Positions 1 to 10,478 of a stretch of 64,000 bases of DNA are shown here, piece by piece. The DNA is from Qipengyuania aquimaris. GTDB taxonomy: Bacteria > Pseudomonadota > Alphaproteobacteria > Sphingomonadales > Sphingomonadaceae. Position 1 is the first letter of the stretch. Each line of letters starts with the position of its first letter. The translations under genes were made by a program, and so were the position numbers. The notes beneath the pieces were generated by a model. The model was not told the origin of the DNA. It saw only the letters and a program-made list of their open reading frames with translations, and ran no database searches. The DNA lies in assembly GCF_009827445.1 (NCBI RefSeq), contig NZ_WTYI01000001.1:1688381-1752380 (forward strand), written 5' to 3'.

Positions 1-2
1 GC

Positions 3-710
3 GGGCGCGCGCTGCTGGTCGCCATGGGTTCGACCGAGACAGTGGATACGGTGGAGTTAGATGGGCTCGAATTTGCCGACCGCGTGTTCAACGGCATGGT
101 CGCCCCATTGCTGGAGGGCCGTCATGTAGGAGCCGACGGGATCCTTGGACTCGACAGCCTGCAGGACCTGCGCGTGGCGATGGACTTCAAGGAAGACCGG
201 ATCGCGGTGGCCGATGCAGAGCAGCTTGGCGGCAACCGTGGCTACGAGATCATCGTGCGCGCGCGTAACAAGCTGGGACAGATGATCATCACCGATGCCA
301 AGGTTGATGGGATCCGCACTGCGGTCATAATCGACACGGGCGCCCAGCATTCCTTTGGCAACCCCGCTCTCCTGAAGAGGTTGTCCCGCCGCAAGGGCGA
401 ACGCGACGAGCTTTTCATTTCCGACGTAAACGGGGCGAAGCTGAGCAGCGACCTCGCCTATGTAAGAGAGATCGCAATCGGCGGCGTCACTATAAGGAAG
501 GCTCCAATCGGCTTTGCCGATAGCCCGGCTTTCCATGCGCTGGGCTATACGGACAAGCCGGCGCTGATCCTCGGCTTGCGCAACTTGTCCATGTTCGAGC
601 GCGTCGCGATCGACTTTTCCAGCCGCACGGTATTGTTCGACCTGCCGCGTGGTACAGCGCGACCATCGCTGATGCAGAACGGCATCTTTCACAACCGTCC
701 CGGCGCCTGA
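3..710 (+). CDS. Retropepsin-like aspartyl protease family protein (5' end outside window)
   Basis: The frame is open to the left edge, so the gene probably starts outside the window; an in-frame ATG lies at 24. The visible part reads as the end of one pepsin-like lobe (an ILGLDSL motif followed by a VAMDF strand) and then a second lobe with a hydrophobic-hydrophobic-DTG motif (IIDTGAQ, D at residue 104 from the ATG). This two-lobe layout fits the bacterial retroviral-type aspartyl protease family, often exported. The substrate is unknown. It ends 38 bp before the ABC exporter gene on the same strand, so cotranscription is possible. Confidence 0.75.
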   Translation, partial: GRALLVAMGSTETVDTVELDGLEFADRVFNGMVAPLLEGRHVGADGILGLDSLQDLRVAMDFKEDRIAVADAEQLGGNRGYEIIVRARNKLGQMIITDAKVDGIRTAVIIDTGAQHSFGNPALLKRLSRRKGERDELFISDVNGAKLSSDLAYVREIAIGGVTIRKAPIGFADSPAFHALGYTDKPALILGLRNLSMFERVAIDFSSRTVLFDLPRGTARPSLMQNGIFHNRPGA

Positions 711-748
711 GGTTGTCGGCGAAGGCGGGGCGCCCCACATAGCGCCCC

Positions 749-2563
749 ATGCCGCCAGACACGATCACATCAGACCAGCGGCACGACGCCGATAGCTGGG
801 CGACCCTCAAGCGTTTCCTCCCTTACCTATGGCCGAAGGGCAATCCGTCCTTGCGGCGCCGGATCGTCATAGCCATGGGGCTGGTCCTGCTGGCCAAGGG
901 CACGGTCCTTGCCCTTCCCTTCGCCTATAAGAACGCGGTCGACGCGATGACCGGGCCGGCGAACGAAGCGGCCATGGTCGCCATGGCGCTGGTGCTGGCC
1001 TACGGTCTCGGCCGGTTTGCCGGGACCGCGTTCGACAACTTGCGCAATATCGTATTCGAGCGGGTCGGGCAGGAAGCAACTCGCCACCTGGCCGAAGACG
1101 TCTTTCATCGCCTGCATCGCCTGTCCCTGCGCTTTCACCTGTCCCGCCGCACGGGCGAGGTCACAAAGATCATCGAGCGCGGGACGAAGAGCATCGATTC
1201 CATGCTCTATTTCCTGCTCTTCAATATCGCCCCCACGATTATCGAGCTGGTTGCAGTCGGCGTGATCTTCTACCTGAACTTCGGCTGGGGCCTGGTGGCC
1301 GCAACCGCATTCACGGTCGTCGCCTATATAGTAGTGACCCGGCAGATCACGGAATGGCGCACCAAACTGCGGCGCGACATGAACGATCTCGACGGGCTCG
1401 CCTTGTCGCGAGCTGTCGACAGCCTGCTGAATTACGAGACAGTGAAATACTTCGGCGCTGAACGGCGCGAAGAAGCGCGCTATGCCCGCGCAGCCAAGGC
1501 TTACAGCGAAGCGGCGATCAAGTCCGACTCATCGCTTGGCCTTCTCAACATAGTGCAGGCCTTCATCACCAATGCGCTGATGGCCGGCGCCATGGCTTAT
1601 ACAGTGTGGGGTTGGAGCCGCGGCGAGCTGTCGGTTGGCGACCTGGTCTTCGTGAACACCTATCTCATGCAACTCTTCCGTCCACTCGATCTTCTCGGCT
1701 GGGTTTATCGCACGATCCGTCAGGGCCTGGTCGATATGGCCGCCATGTTCGACCTTATCGATACCAATGTCGAAGTGGCCGACCGGCCGGACGCGCCGGC
1801 ACTTGTCGTACGCCAGCCCTCCATCGCCTTCGAGAACATTTCATTCGGATATGACGAGGACCGGCAGATTCTGAACGATTTGTCATTCGAGGTCCCTGCC
1901 GGAAGCCATGTCGCCATCGTCGGTCCATCCGGCGCGGGCAAGAGCACCATCGCCCGCCTGTTGTTCCGCTTCTACGATCCGCTCTCGGGCCGCATTCTCA
2001 TAGATGGTCAGGATATTGCAGGGGTCACGCAGGAAAGCCTGCGCGCCGCGATTGGCATCGTCCCGCAGGACAGCGTCCTGTTCAACGACACCATCGGATA
2101 CAATATTGCCTATGGCCGCGAGGATGCGAGCGAGGACGAAATTGTGGCCGCCGCACGCGACTCTGCAATCCTGCCCTTTATCGACAGCCTGACCGACCGG
2201 TTCGACACCGAGGTCGGCGAGCGCGGCCTAAAACTGTCGGGCGGCGAAAAGCAGCGAGTCGCGATTGCCCGCACGCTGGTGAAGAACCCGCCGATCCTGG
2301 TGTTGGACGAGGCAACCAGCGCGCTCGACACCAGGACCGAGCAGGACATCCTGCAGACGCTCGACCGGGTCAGCGCAAATCGCACCACCCTCGCCATCGC
2401 CCACCGACTTTCAACGATCGCCAATGCCGACAGGATCCTGGTGCTAGACCACGGCCGCCTCGCAGAAAGCGGCACCCATGCAGAATTGCTGACACGCGAC
2501 GGTCTCTATGCGGAGATGTGGGCCCGCCAGGCGGCAGAGCGCCAGGCGGACCCGGTTACCTGA
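749..2563 (+). CDS. ABC exporter, ATM1/HMT1-type (fused permease-ATPase)
   Basis: A 604-residue half-transporter with six predicted membrane segments (about residues 35-330) followed by one ATPase domain. Visible motifs are Walker A GPSGAGKST (392-400), signature LSGGE (496-500) and Walker B ILVLDE (516-521). The cytoplasmic NYETVKYFGAE segment (about 228-238) is typical of the ATM1/ABCB7 branch, whose members export glutathione-linked sulfur or metal compounds in mitochondria and alphaproteobacteria; that function is inferred here. It would act as an inner-membrane homodimer. Its stop codon directly abuts the convergent M16 protease gene with no spacer, so the two transcripts must overlap. 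Confidence 0.9.
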   Translation: MPPDTITSDQRHDADSWATLKRFLPYLWPKGNPSLRRRIVIAMGLVLLAKGTVLALPFAYKNAVDAMTGPANEAAMVAMALVLAYGLGRFAGTAFDNLRNIVFERVGQEATRHLAEDVFHRLHRLSLRFHLSRRTGEVTKIIERGTKSIDSMLYFLLFNIAPTIIELVAVGVIFYLNFGWGLVAATAFTVVAYIVVTRQITEWRTKLRRDMNDLDGLALSRAVDSLLNYETVKYFGAERREEARYARAAKAYSEAAIKSDSSLGLLNIVQAFITNALMAGAMAYTVWGWSRGELSVGDLVFVNTYLMQLFRPLDLLGWVYRTIRQGLVDMAAMFDLIDTNVEVADRPDAPALVVRQPSIAFENISFGYDEDRQILNDLSFEVPAGSHVAIVGPSGAGKSTIARLLFRFYDPLSGRILIDGQDIAGVTQESLRAAIGIVPQDSVLFNDTIGYNIAYGREDASEDEIVAAARDSAILPFIDSLTDRFDTEVGERGLKLSGGEKQRVAIARTLVKNPPILVLDEATSALDTRTEQDILQTLDRVSANRTTLAIAHRLSTIANADRILVLDHGRLAESGTHAELLTRDGLYAEMWARQAAERQADPVT

Positions 2564-5398
2564 TCATTCGCCGGCCATGGTGAGGGTCGGCGTGGAGAGA
2601 TCGATCGCTTCGGCATCGATTACCTCGACATCGGGCCGAATTGCCTTGAGGTCGTCGAGAAACTCGCTCGCATTGCCCACCACGATGACGGTGGCCTTCT
2701 CCGATCCGACGTAATCGGCCGCTGCCTTGGTCGCGGCTTGCGGCGAAACGGCAGCAAGGCGGTCGGCATAGCGGGCGGCTTCGGCAGGCTCCAACCCGTC
2801 GAGCAGCAGGTTCGCGACGATCGAGTTGAAGCCCGAGGAGGTTTCGAGACGACGGGCATAGCCGCCGCTGAGGTAAAGACGCCTTTTCCCGAGCAGCTCG
2901 TCATCAATGGCCTCATCACCCAGCCGGTCGAATTCGTCGAGGAACACCTGCACGACCTCGTCCGCAGTGCTGTTCTGCGTCTGCGCGGAAGCAATCAGCA
3001 TATCCGTGCCGAGCCCGCTGCCCGCGCCGTAACTGATCGAGCGCTTGGTCCGCACCTCTTCGAATAGACGCCCGCTCGAGCCGCCGCCGAGAATGGCATT
3101 GGCAATTTCGAGCGGGTGGTAATCGGCAGCCGTGCGCTCGGGCGCGCGCATTCCGGCGTAGACAGCCGCCTGCCCTGCATCGGGCATATTTATGACGATA
3201 GTGCGGACGGGCTCGCCCTGCCCGGTCGGATCGGCGATCTCCGCAGGCGGTGCTGCTTCCACCATCCAGCTACCCAACAAGCTCTCGGTCAGAGTGATCG
3301 CCCGCTCTGGCGAGATGCCGCCGCTAACAATGACTTGCGTCCGTTGCGGGTGCCAGTATTTCGCCCGGTGCGCGACCAGGTCTTCGCGCGTCAGGGTCGC
3401 AAGGCTTTCCTGCGTACCGCTGGGAATAGTGCCGAAAGGCGCGTCACCGTATAAGACGGGCCGGGCAACCATACGGGCAAGCCCACCGGGATCTTTCAAT
3501 TGAACGGCGAGGCCATCGACTGCTCGCTTGCGTTCTCGCTCGAAGGCCGCCTGCGGATAGTCGGCACTAGTGATGATTGCCGCCAACACCTGGCCTGCTT
3601 CATCCATGTTTTCGACCGGGGCGGTGAGGCTGAAGAAAGAGCCTTGTGAGCCCGCAGTCGCACCGAAGCTAGCACCCAGGCTTTCCAGCCGGCGAGCGAT
3701 CTCGCTTTCGTCCATGCCGCCCGCACCCTTGTCGGCCAGCGTCGCAGCCATCTCGGCGATACCGGCCTTGGCGCGCGGGTCGCTGATCGATCCGCCGGGG
3801 ACGAGCACTGTCATCGTCGCAAGCGGGACATCGCCGGTTTGCGCGGCCACCACCTGAATGCCATTATCGAGCGTGCGCTCTACGATCTCTGCTGCCTCGA
3901 CCACCGGACGCTCGCCGGGTCCGGGCACGGGGTCGCGCTCGCCTTCGGGAGCAACAGAGAGCGGCTCGCCGTCGGCCGGCGGCAAGGTGCGGAACTGCGG
4001 CATCGGGACCGGATTGGCGTAGGCCGAAGGATCGTCCTCGCCAGCCGTATAGGTAATGTCCGTGCGCGCATCCTCATTATAGTAAGTGCGCGCGACGCGC
4101 TGGACGTCCTCGACAGTAACCGCTGCAATGGCTGCCAGCCGCTTGTCCGCGAAGCCGGGATCGCCGGTGCTGACCAGCGCCTCGCCCAGCTCGAAGGCGC
4201 GACCGCGGGCGGTTTCGCGTTGACGCAGGGCAGAAGCGATAAGTTCGTTCTTTGCTTCCGCAAGCTCGGCAGCGGAGACCGGCTGATCCATCATACGTTT
4301 GCGTTCGGCGACCAGTATGGCGCGCACTTCTTCGGCATCAGCCTGGGGATTGGTAACGGCGAACTGCGCCAGCATCCCGCCTTCTTCCTGGAGATTGGCG
4401 AAATGGACCGCCTGGACCGCCTTGCCCGTGCGAACGAGGGCGGCGTGCATGCGGCTGTTGTCACCGCGCGACATGATCGCATCCATCACCTCGAGCGGCG
4501 CTGCGTCAGGGTGGGTCAGCGGGGGCAGCTTCCACACGGTCCCGACCAGCGGCAGCGGAACGTTGGGAGCCGTCGCATTGACCGTGCGCGGCGCGGTGCG
4601 CTCCATCGCTACCGCGTCGACGGTTACGTCGACCGGATCGGAACGGCGCGGAATATCTGCAAAATAATCCGAGACCATCGTGCGCAGACGATCCATCTCG
4701 AAATTGCCGGCAACGATCAGCGTCGCCGTGTCCGGCCCGTAATAGGCCTGATAGAAAGCGCGCGCATCGTCGAGCGTCGCGGCGTCCAGTTCCTCGATGC
4801 TGCCGATGCCGGGGCGGCGATAGGGCAGCGTGTCATAGGCGCTTTCGGGCAGCACGAAGCGGCTAAAGCGGCCATAGGGCGGCGCAAGCACGCGCTGGCG
4901 AAGCTCTTCCTTCACCACGTCGCGCTCCTTGTCGAAGACCTCCTGGTCGATCACTGGGAAGCCCATGCGTTCGCGGTGGGTCCAGAGCATCGCCTCGAGA
5001 TATTCGGCAGGGACGGTCTCGTAATAATTGGTGCGGTCGGAGCTATTCGAAGCATTGCGCGTCCCGCCGACGTCGGCGGTCAGGCCATAGATCATGTTGT
5101 ACGGCATGTTCCGCGTCTTGCGGCTGAGGATATGCTCGAACAGGTGCGCAAAGCCGCTGCGGCCTTCGGGGTCGAGCTTCGAGCCGACTTCGTACCACAT
5201 GGAGGTAGTCACCGTGCCGGTGGAAGTGTCGGAAATGGCGATGATCTGTAGACCGTTGTCTAGCGTCCAGCGCTCGTACTCGATGGCGGGTGCGGAGATC
5301 GCTCCGCCGGCGCCTGCATGGTCGTCGGCGATGGCCGGACCCGTAGCGAGGATCGCAAGCGTCGCTACGCCGGCGCTCAGAATGGCGGATTTCATCAT
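2564..5398 (-). CDS. M16 family zinc metalloprotease, exported, two-repeat
   Basis: A 944-residue protein with an N-terminal signal peptide (ending near residue 24, PAIA-DD). The zinc site HLFEH (H85, E88, H89) is the inverted HxxEH motif of pitrilysin/insulinase-like M16 peptidases. The second half (from about residue 500) repeats the M16 fold but lacks HxxEH, so it is probably the non-catalytic half that closes the chamber. Such proteins degrade peptides in the periplasm or at the outer membrane. The length is normal for fused M16 enzymes. It is transcribed alone and converges with the ABC exporter gene. Confidence 0.9.
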   Translation of the reverse strand: MMKSAILSAGVATLAILATGPAIADDHAGAGGAISAPAIEYERWTLDNGLQIIAISDTSTGTVTTSMWYEVGSKLDPEGRSGFAHLFEHILSRKTRNMPYNMIYGLTADVGGTRNASNSSDRTNYYETVPAEYLEAMLWTHRERMGFPVIDQEVFDKERDVVKEELRQRVLAPPYGRFSRFVLPESAYDTLPYRRPGIGSIEELDAATLDDARAFYQAYYGPDTATLIVAGNFEMDRLRTMVSDYFADIPRRSDPVDVTVDAVAMERTAPRTVNATAPNVPLPLVGTVWKLPPLTHPDAAPLEVMDAIMSRGDNSRMHAALVRTGKAVQAVHFANLQEEGGMLAQFAVTNPQADAEEVRAILVAERKRMMDQPVSAAELAEAKNELIASALRQRETARGRAFELGEALVSTGDPGFADKRLAAIAAVTVEDVQRVARTYYNEDARTDITYTAGEDDPSAYANPVPMPQFRTLPPADGEPLSVAPEGERDPVPGPGERPVVEAAEIVERTLDNGIQVVAAQTGDVPLATMTVLVPGGSISDPRAKAGIAEMAATLADKGAGGMDESEIARRLESLGASFGATAGSQGSFFSLTAPVENMDEAGQVLAAIITSADYPQAAFERERKRAVDGLAVQLKDPGGLARMVARPVLYGDAPFGTIPSGTQESLATLTREDLVAHRAKYWHPQRTQVIVSGGISPERAITLTESLLGSWMVEAAPPAEIADPTGQGEPVRTIVINMPDAGQAAVYAGMRAPERTAADYHPLEIANAILGGGSSGRLFEEVRTKRSISYGAGSGLGTDMLIASAQTQNSTADEVVQVFLDEFDRLGDEAIDDELLGKRRLYLSGGYARRLETSSGFNSIVANLLLDGLEPAEAARYADRLAAVSPQAATKAAADYVGSEKATVIVVGNASEFLDDLKAIRPDVEVIDAEAIDLSTPTLTMAGE

Positions 5399-5611
5399 GT
5401 CCCTACCCCTGTCGATTGATTTGCCCGAATCTGGCTAGCAAGCGGCAGCCTGTAAACTGACCCCGGCTCGACGGAGGGGCGAGCAGGTTCTGCGAACCAC
5501 AGGGCACGGCCTTTGCCCCCGAAGGTTGTGTTGCAGCGCAACATAGGCCAAAGGGGCGTCACATGCAGGCCGCTGCCTGCCCAATTCCATGTAAGACGAA
5601 CGGACAAACGC

Positions 5612-7117
5612 ATGCTCGACCGCAGCGCGATCAAACGCGACTGGTTCTCCAACATCCGCGCAGACATCCTTGCCGGCATCGTTGTGGCCCTGGCCCTCAT
5701 TCCAGAAGCGATCGGCTTTTCGATCATTGCGGGCGTAGACCCGCGCGTGGGTCTTTACGCGTCGGTCGCGATTGCCATGGTAATCGCGTTCACCGGCGGA
5801 CGTCCGGGCATGATCAGCGCGGCCACCGCCGCTGTCGCAGTGGTCGTCGTCCCGCTGGTGCGCGACCACGGGGTCGAGTACCTGTTCGCAGCGACCATCC
5901 TGATGGGCATCTTTCAGGGCATCGCGGCGCTGCTGCGGCTCGACCTGCTGATGCAATTCGTTTCGCGTTCGGTAATCACCGGGTTCGTCAACGCTCTCGC
6001 CATCCTGATCTTCATGGCGCAGCTGCCGCAGCTCGATCCGACCGCAGCGGGCATCGGCTGGATGACCTATGCCATGGTGATCGCCGCTCTGGCGATGATC
6101 TACATCATCCCGAAGTTCACCACCGCCATTCCCAGTCCGCTTATCGCGATCATCGTGCTGACCGCGCTGACGATTTGGCTGGATGCACCGGTCAATACCG
6201 TGTCGGACATGGGCGAGCTGCCGGAGGGCCTTCCCTATTTCGCCCTGCCCGATGTGCCGCTGACCTGGGAAACGCTTGTCATTATCGCGCCTTATGCTGC
6301 GACCATGGCGGCGGTCGGCCTGCTGGAATCGCTGCTGACCGCGCAGATCGTCGACGACATGACGCACACAGGTTCGAACAAGCGCCGCGAGAGCGCGGGC
6401 CAGGGCTTGGCCAATGTCGTCGCCGCCATGTTCGGCGGCATGGGCGGCTGTGCCATGATCGGCCAGTCGGTTATCAACGTGACCAGCGGTGGTCGCGGTC
6501 GCCTGTCGACCTTCACGGCAGGCCTGTCGCTACTCATCCTTCTGGCGGTCTTGGGCGACCTCGTAGGTCGTGTGCCGATGCCGGCCCTGGTCGCGATCAT
6601 GATCATGGTGTCGATCGGCACCTTCTCATGGAACTCGATTCCCAACATTTCCAAGCACCCGTGGCAGTCGAGCGTGGTCATGCTCGCAACCGTCGTGGTC
6701 GTGGTCGCGACGCACAACCTCGCACTCGGCGTGCTGGCAGGCGTCATCCTGTCGGGCGTGTTCTTCACCCACAAGGTGATGACCATGTTCGAGGTGGTCC
6801 GCGAGCGCGAGGGCGACACTGCCATCTACCGCGCCAAGGGCCAGATCTTCTACGCCAGCGTCGAGCGGTTCGAAGCTGCGCTCGGCCCGGAAAGCACCAT
6901 GCCCGACCCTGCGGATCACGTGATCATCGACGTGCGCAAGGCCCACTTCTGGGACATCAGCGCCGTCGGTGCGCTCGACAAGGTGGTGGAGCGCATGCGC
7001 CGCAACGGTCGCAGCGTTCAGGTCCGCGGCCTGAACCGCGCAAGTTCGGACCTGGTCGACAAGTTCGCTCTGACCGACAAGACCGGTGTCGAAATCGGAC
7101 TGGCGCCGCACCCCTGA
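5612..7117 (+). CDS. SulP family anion permease with STAS domain
   Basis: A 501-residue inner-membrane protein. The N-terminal part carries the SulP core (roughly 12 hydrophobic helices, residues 10-400, with the LIPEAIGFSIIAGVDPRVGLY segment near the start). The C-terminal ~90 residues form a STAS domain (HVIIDVRKAHFWDISAVGALDK). SulP proteins transport sulfate, bicarbonate or other anions; the substrate cannot be read here. The ATG at 5612 was chosen because the membrane core starts directly after it and the upstream extension is not SulP-like. A 213-bp intergenic region precedes it. Confidence 0.9.
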   Translation: MLDRSAIKRDWFSNIRADILAGIVVALALIPEAIGFSIIAGVDPRVGLYASVAIAMVIAFTGGRPGMISAATAAVAVVVVPLVRDHGVEYLFAATILMGIFQGIAALLRLDLLMQFVSRSVITGFVNALAILIFMAQLPQLDPTAAGIGWMTYAMVIAALAMIYIIPKFTTAIPSPLIAIIVLTALTIWLDAPVNTVSDMGELPEGLPYFALPDVPLTWETLVIIAPYAATMAAVGLLESLLTAQIVDDMTHTGSNKRRESAGQGLANVVAAMFGGMGGCAMIGQSVINVTSGGRGRLSTFTAGLSLLILLAVLGDLVGRVPMPALVAIMIMVSIGTFSWNSIPNISKHPWQSSVVMLATVVVVVATHNLALGVLAGVILSGVFFTHKVMTMFEVVREREGDTAIYRAKGQIFYASVERFEAALGPESTMPDPADHVIIDVRKAHFWDISAVGALDKVVERMRRNGRSVQVRGLNRASSDLVDKFALTDKTGVEIGLAPHP

Positions 7118-7165
7118 GGCCGAGTTTGCCCTTGCGCATCTTGGCCGGTGTTCCATACTCCGGCC

Positions 7166-7942
7166 ATGGCGGAGGGTAAGACACCGGTATTTCTGAACAG
7201 GATCGCCGCGCATCTGCGTGAGCAGAACTGGTTCGCTCTTGCGGCTGAGTTCCTGATCGTCGTGAGCGGTGTGTTCCTCGGTCTGCAGGCCGCAAACTGG
7301 AAAGAAGAACGTCAGGAGCGCGAAGACGAGGCGAAGATCCTTGCACGGCTTCAGGCCGAAACCGCCACGCTTCTCGGGGTGGTTCGTCAGGAACGCGAAG
7401 AACTGCAAACCAGAGCGGACCTCTACACGCAGGCCCAAGGCGTCATCTTCACTTCGGCAGTTCGGCGGCAGCTGACCGAGAAGGAATGCAGCGTAGTGGC
7501 TGCATCGCACATCTATCGGCGCGAAGCTGACCAGTTACCAATTCTCGAAGAATTGCTGTCGACCGGGCGATTCGACCGCCTGAAAGATGAGGGGATCAAG
7601 AGCCAGTTGCGTCGCTATATCCTCTTTCGGGACCGTCCGCGCGCCAATCACGAAGAACGCACGAACGAGTTGTTCCGCCTGTACAGCCGCCATCCCGATG
7701 CAATCCAGATTGCCGCTCTCCCGAGGGGGGCGGATACGGAACTAGATTGGGGCTACATGAAGAATCCGGACGTGCGGTTCGCTCCGCAGTGCAATGTCGA
7801 AGAGATGCGCTCCAACCGGCAGTTCCTCAACGAGCTTTTCGACAACATGGGCCGCAACGGACACGTGCTGCTTGGCTATGAAGAGCGCGAAGCCCTGCTG
7901 GCCGAACTGCAAAGACGACTGGACGAACTTCCGTCTTCGTGA
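7166..7942 (+). CDS. Hypothetical single-pass membrane protein, DUF6090-like
   Basis: A 258-residue protein with one predicted transmembrane helix close to the N-terminus (LAAEFLIVVSGVFLGLQA), followed by a charged helical region (KEERQEREDEAKILARLQAE) that may form a coiled coil, and then a soluble domain. The arrangement 'short cytoplasmic start, one helix ending in ...QAANW, charged helix' resembles the DUF6090 group of bacterial membrane proteins of unknown role. The ATG at 7166 is preferred to an upstream in-frame GTG (7148). It lies 48 bp after the SulP permease on the same strand, but there is no functional evidence for a link. Confidence 0.6.
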   Translation: MAEGKTPVFLNRIAAHLREQNWFALAAEFLIVVSGVFLGLQAANWKEERQEREDEAKILARLQAETATLLGVVRQEREELQTRADLYTQAQGVIFTSAVRRQLTEKECSVVAASHIYRREADQLPILEELLSTGRFDRLKDEGIKSQLRRYILFRDRPRANHEERTNELFRLYSRHPDAIQIAALPRGADTELDWGYMKNPDVRFAPQCNVEEMRSNRQFLNELFDNMGRNGHVLLGYEEREALLAELQRRLDELPSS

Positions 7943-8043
7943 CCCCTGCCCGGGGCGACACACACCAGGTCGGAAAACGCCGAAAATAAGCCTCGCCATG
8001 TCAGGGAATTGGCCAGGCATTCCCGCCCGGCCTCAAACAAAGC

Positions 8044-8077
8044 GGGACAGGCGCGAGCACTCGCTAGAGCCTGTCCC
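8044..8077. terminator. Hairpin between convergent genes, probable terminator
   Basis: Perfect 9-bp arms gggacaggc / gcctgtccc enclose a second 5-bp stem (gcgag/ctcgc). It sits between the convergent genes ending at 7942 (+) and 8086 (-). There is no strong U-run, so termination efficiency is uncertain. Confidence 0.55.
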
Positions 8078-8085
8078 ATTGCGAG

Positions 8086-8550
8086 TTACATTTTCATCCG
8101 CAGCTCGCGAAGGATGTAGGTCCCCTTGATCTTGCGGATCTTGTTGTAGAGTTCGCGGACCGTCTGGTTGCTGCTTTCCATGTTGGAATTGCCCCAGGCT
8201 TCCATGAACTTGTCATATTCGGCCTTGTCGGGATCGAGCGATTCCATGTTCGGATAGTTGATGCGCAGAACCAGGTTCACTTCGTTGCTGCCGAAGGGCA
8301 CGACATAGATCCCGTAATCGGTGATCCGGCCCAGATCCTTGGCCACTTCGTTGGCTTTCACCCAGGTCGACCTCAGCCCTTCGAGATAATAATCCAGCTG
8401 GCCTTCATCGACCTTCACATAGGTAAGTTCGATTACTGTTTCCTGAGGCGTGTAATCTTCCCAGACGTTCAGCTGGGCAGACGCCGGTGCGCTGAGGGCC
8501 AAGGTGCCCGCTGCAGCCGCGATGATCGACGATTTGATGATACGCTTCAT
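8086..8550 (-). CDS. Hypothetical exported protein
   Basis: A 154-residue protein with a clear signal peptide (Ala-rich hydrophobic stretch, cleavage likely after APASA near residue 25). The mature part is about 130 residues, mixed alpha/beta, with alternating hydrophobic strands (TVIELTYVKVDEGQLDYYLEGL) that could suggest a ferredoxin-like dimeric alpha/beta-barrel fold, but no diagnostic motif is visible. It has no partner gene on its strand within 200 bp downstream. Function unknown. Confidence 0.6.
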   Translation of the reverse strand: MKRIIKSSIIAAAAGTLALSAPASAQLNVWEDYTPQETVIELTYVKVDEGQLDYYLEGLRSTWVKANEVAKDLGRITDYGIYVVPFGSNEVNLVLRINYPNMESLDPDKAEYDKFMEAWGNSNMESSNQTVRELYNKIRKIKGTYILRELRMKM

Positions 8551-8767
8551 ATGTATTCTCCGGTTCAGGAGTTAGCGACCCTGATCCGAGGAAATAAGCG
8601 ACTTGTTATGGTGTGTTCCCCCGCACGCATGATGTCACTCTACCGATCTAGTGTCAAAGCGACGACGGCAAGGTGAGGGCCTGATATACGGCAAGTGTGC
8701 GGCCAGGCTCGCTAGCTGGCTGTTATCGCCCGATTTCGAAATCACCATCAGGCAATTGAGACAGCGA

Positions 8768-9175
8768 TTACCGTTGCTGTGATGCCAGATTGCGCAGGAC
8801 CAAAAGCGCCTCTTCGTTTTGCGCGGCAGGCACGAACGCGTGATCGTGGTGCATCGCGGCAACCATGTTGCAGGCAATGCCCGCCTCGGCCAGGGCGGTC
8901 GAAACTGCCGCAGTCAGTCCGACGCCTTCAAGGTCGGAGTAGACCCCCAACGTGATCCTTGCCATGTCCGGACCGTCGACGTCGGCCTGGTCGGCGATCG
9001 CCGCCGGGACGATAGCGGATACGCCCTCGTCTTCGCGGAACGTGGCGATAGCAGCGCCGAGCAGTTGCGCCGCATTGGAGGGCTCGATCTGGACATAGCG
9101 ATACCGGTCCGGGTCCAGCCGCGGCGATAGCTGTTTGAGCATCGCGGCAAGATCACGGACCGTATCGCGGGTCAC
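8768..9175 (-). CDS. ACT domain-containing protein (ACT_7/DUF2241-like)
   Basis: A 135-residue protein. The C-terminal half shows the ACT-type pattern of small-ligand sensors ([20 protein letters not shown] then a second strand-helix unit [18 protein letters not shown]). The start overlaps the hslU stop codon by 4 nt (ATGA), so it is translationally coupled and is the third gene of the bamE-hslV-hslU direction. Small stand-alone ACT proteins of this kind are widespread in proteobacteria without a known ligand; regulation by amino acids is only a family-level guess. Confidence 0.75.
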   Translation of the reverse strand: MTRDTVRDLAAMLKQLSPRLDPDRYRYVQIEPSNAAQLLGAAIATFREDEGVSAIVPAAIADQADVDGPDMARITLGVYSDLEGVGLTAAVSTALAEAGIACNMVAAMHHDHAFVPAAQNEEALLVLRNLASQQR

Positions 9176-10470
9176 AGGATATACTTGCTGAGGTCGGTGT
9201 CGCCCGCGAGATCGTCGAGCCGTTCGCGGACGTAAGCGGCATCGACCGTGATGGTCTCACCCTTGTGTTCTTCCGCTTCGAAGCTGATGTCTTCGAGCAG
9301 ACGCTCCATCACCGTCTGCAGGCGGCGGGCCCCGATGTTCTCGACGCTTTCGTTCACTCTTGCGGCGATCTTCGCCACTTCGGCGATCGCGTCTTCGGTG
9401 ATGTCGAGCGTCACTTCCTCGGTGGCGATCAGTGCGCGATACTGGTCCACCAGGTTCGCGCGTGTCTCTCTAAGGATGCGCACGAAATCCTCTTCCGTCA
9501 GCGCACGCAGTTCGACGCGGATCGGCAGGCGGCCCTGCAATTCGGGCAGCATGTCGGAAGGCTTGGCGACGTGGAACGCGCCGCTGGCGATGAAGAGCAC
9601 GTGATCGGTTTTCATCGGACCGTATTTGGTCGCGACAGTCGTGCCTTCGATCAGGGGCAGCAGGTCGCGCTGGACGCCTTCGCGACTGACCGAACCGCCG
9701 CGCACGTCACTGACGGCAATCTTGTCGATCTCGTCGAGGAACACGATGCCGTTCGTTTCGGCATTCTCCAGCGCGACGCGGTGTACGTCCTCCTGGTCCA
9801 TGCGCTTTTCGGCTTCTTCTTCGACCAGCTTGTCCCAGGCATCGGGGACCTTGAGCTTGCGCCGCTTGGTCGGCGCCTTGCCCATTGCCTTGCCGAGCAT
9901 GTCGGAAAGATCGATCATGCCGACATTGCCCGGCATGCCGGGAATTTCCATATTGCTGGTCGGCTGGTCCTTCACGTCGATTTCGACTTCGGTGTCGTTC
10001 ATTGCGTTCTGGACGATGCGCTCGCGAAAGGCCTCGCGCGTCGCTTCGCTGGCGTTCTCGCCGACAAGCGCGTTGAGCAGGCGGTCCATGGCCGCCTTGC
10101 TAGCTGCCTCTCGCACCGCTTCGCGGCGGCGTTCCTTCTCGAGCCGGATCGCTTCTTCGACCAAGTCGCGGGCGATCTGTTCGACGTCGCGGCCGACATA
10201 GCCGACCTCGGTGAACTTGGTCGCCTCGATCTTGACGAAGGGCGCTTCGGCCAGCTTGGCCAGGCGGCGGCTGATCTCTGTCTTGCCGCAACCGGTGGGG
10301 CCAATCATCAGGATGTTCTTGGGCGTCACCTCGTCGCGCAAATCCGCGTCGAGGCGCTGGCGACGCCAACGATTGCGCAGCGCCACGGCCACGGCGCGCT
10401 TGGCGTCCTTCTGGCCGATGATGTGTTCATCCAGCGATCCGACGATCGCCTTGGGGGTCAGATTGTCCAT
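9172..10470 (-). CDS. hslU: HslU, ATPase subunit of the HslUV (ClpYQ) protease
   Basis: A 432-residue AAA+ unfoldase. It starts with the conserved [21 protein letters not shown] segment, Walker A GPTGCGKT at residues 57-64, a Walker B/sensor region containing [10 protein letters not shown], and ends in DLSKYIL, the C-terminal tail that docks into HslV. The central I-domain (about 110-240) is present, so the enzyme looks complete. HslU hexamers unfold substrates and feed them to the HslV peptidase in the cytoplasm, mainly under heat stress. It lies 8 bp downstream of hslV and overlaps the ACT gene. Confidence 0.97.
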   Translation of the reverse strand: MDNLTPKAIVGSLDEHIIGQKDAKRAVAVALRNRWRRQRLDADLRDEVTPKNILMIGPTGCGKTEISRRLAKLAEAPFVKIEATKFTEVGYVGRDVEQIARDLVEEAIRLEKERRREAVREAASKAAMDRLLNALVGENASEATREAFRERIVQNAMNDTEVEIDVKDQPTSNMEIPGMPGNVGMIDLSDMLGKAMGKAPTKRRKLKVPDAWDKLVEEEAEKRMDQEDVHRVALENAETNGIVFLDEIDKIAVSDVRGGSVSREGVQRDLLPLIEGTTVATKYGPMKTDHVLFIASGAFHVAKPSDMLPELQGRLPIRVELRALTEEDFVRILRETRANLVDQYRALIATEEVTLDITEDAIAEVAKIAARVNESVENIGARRLQTVMERLLEDISFEAEEHKGETITVDAAYVRERLDDLAGDTDLSKYIL

Positions 10471-10478
10471 GAAATCTC

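Noticed and set aside
3839-5251. Long open frame (470 codons) on the plus strand
   Set aside because: Antisense to the M16 protease; it has no recognisable domain and exists because of high G+C.
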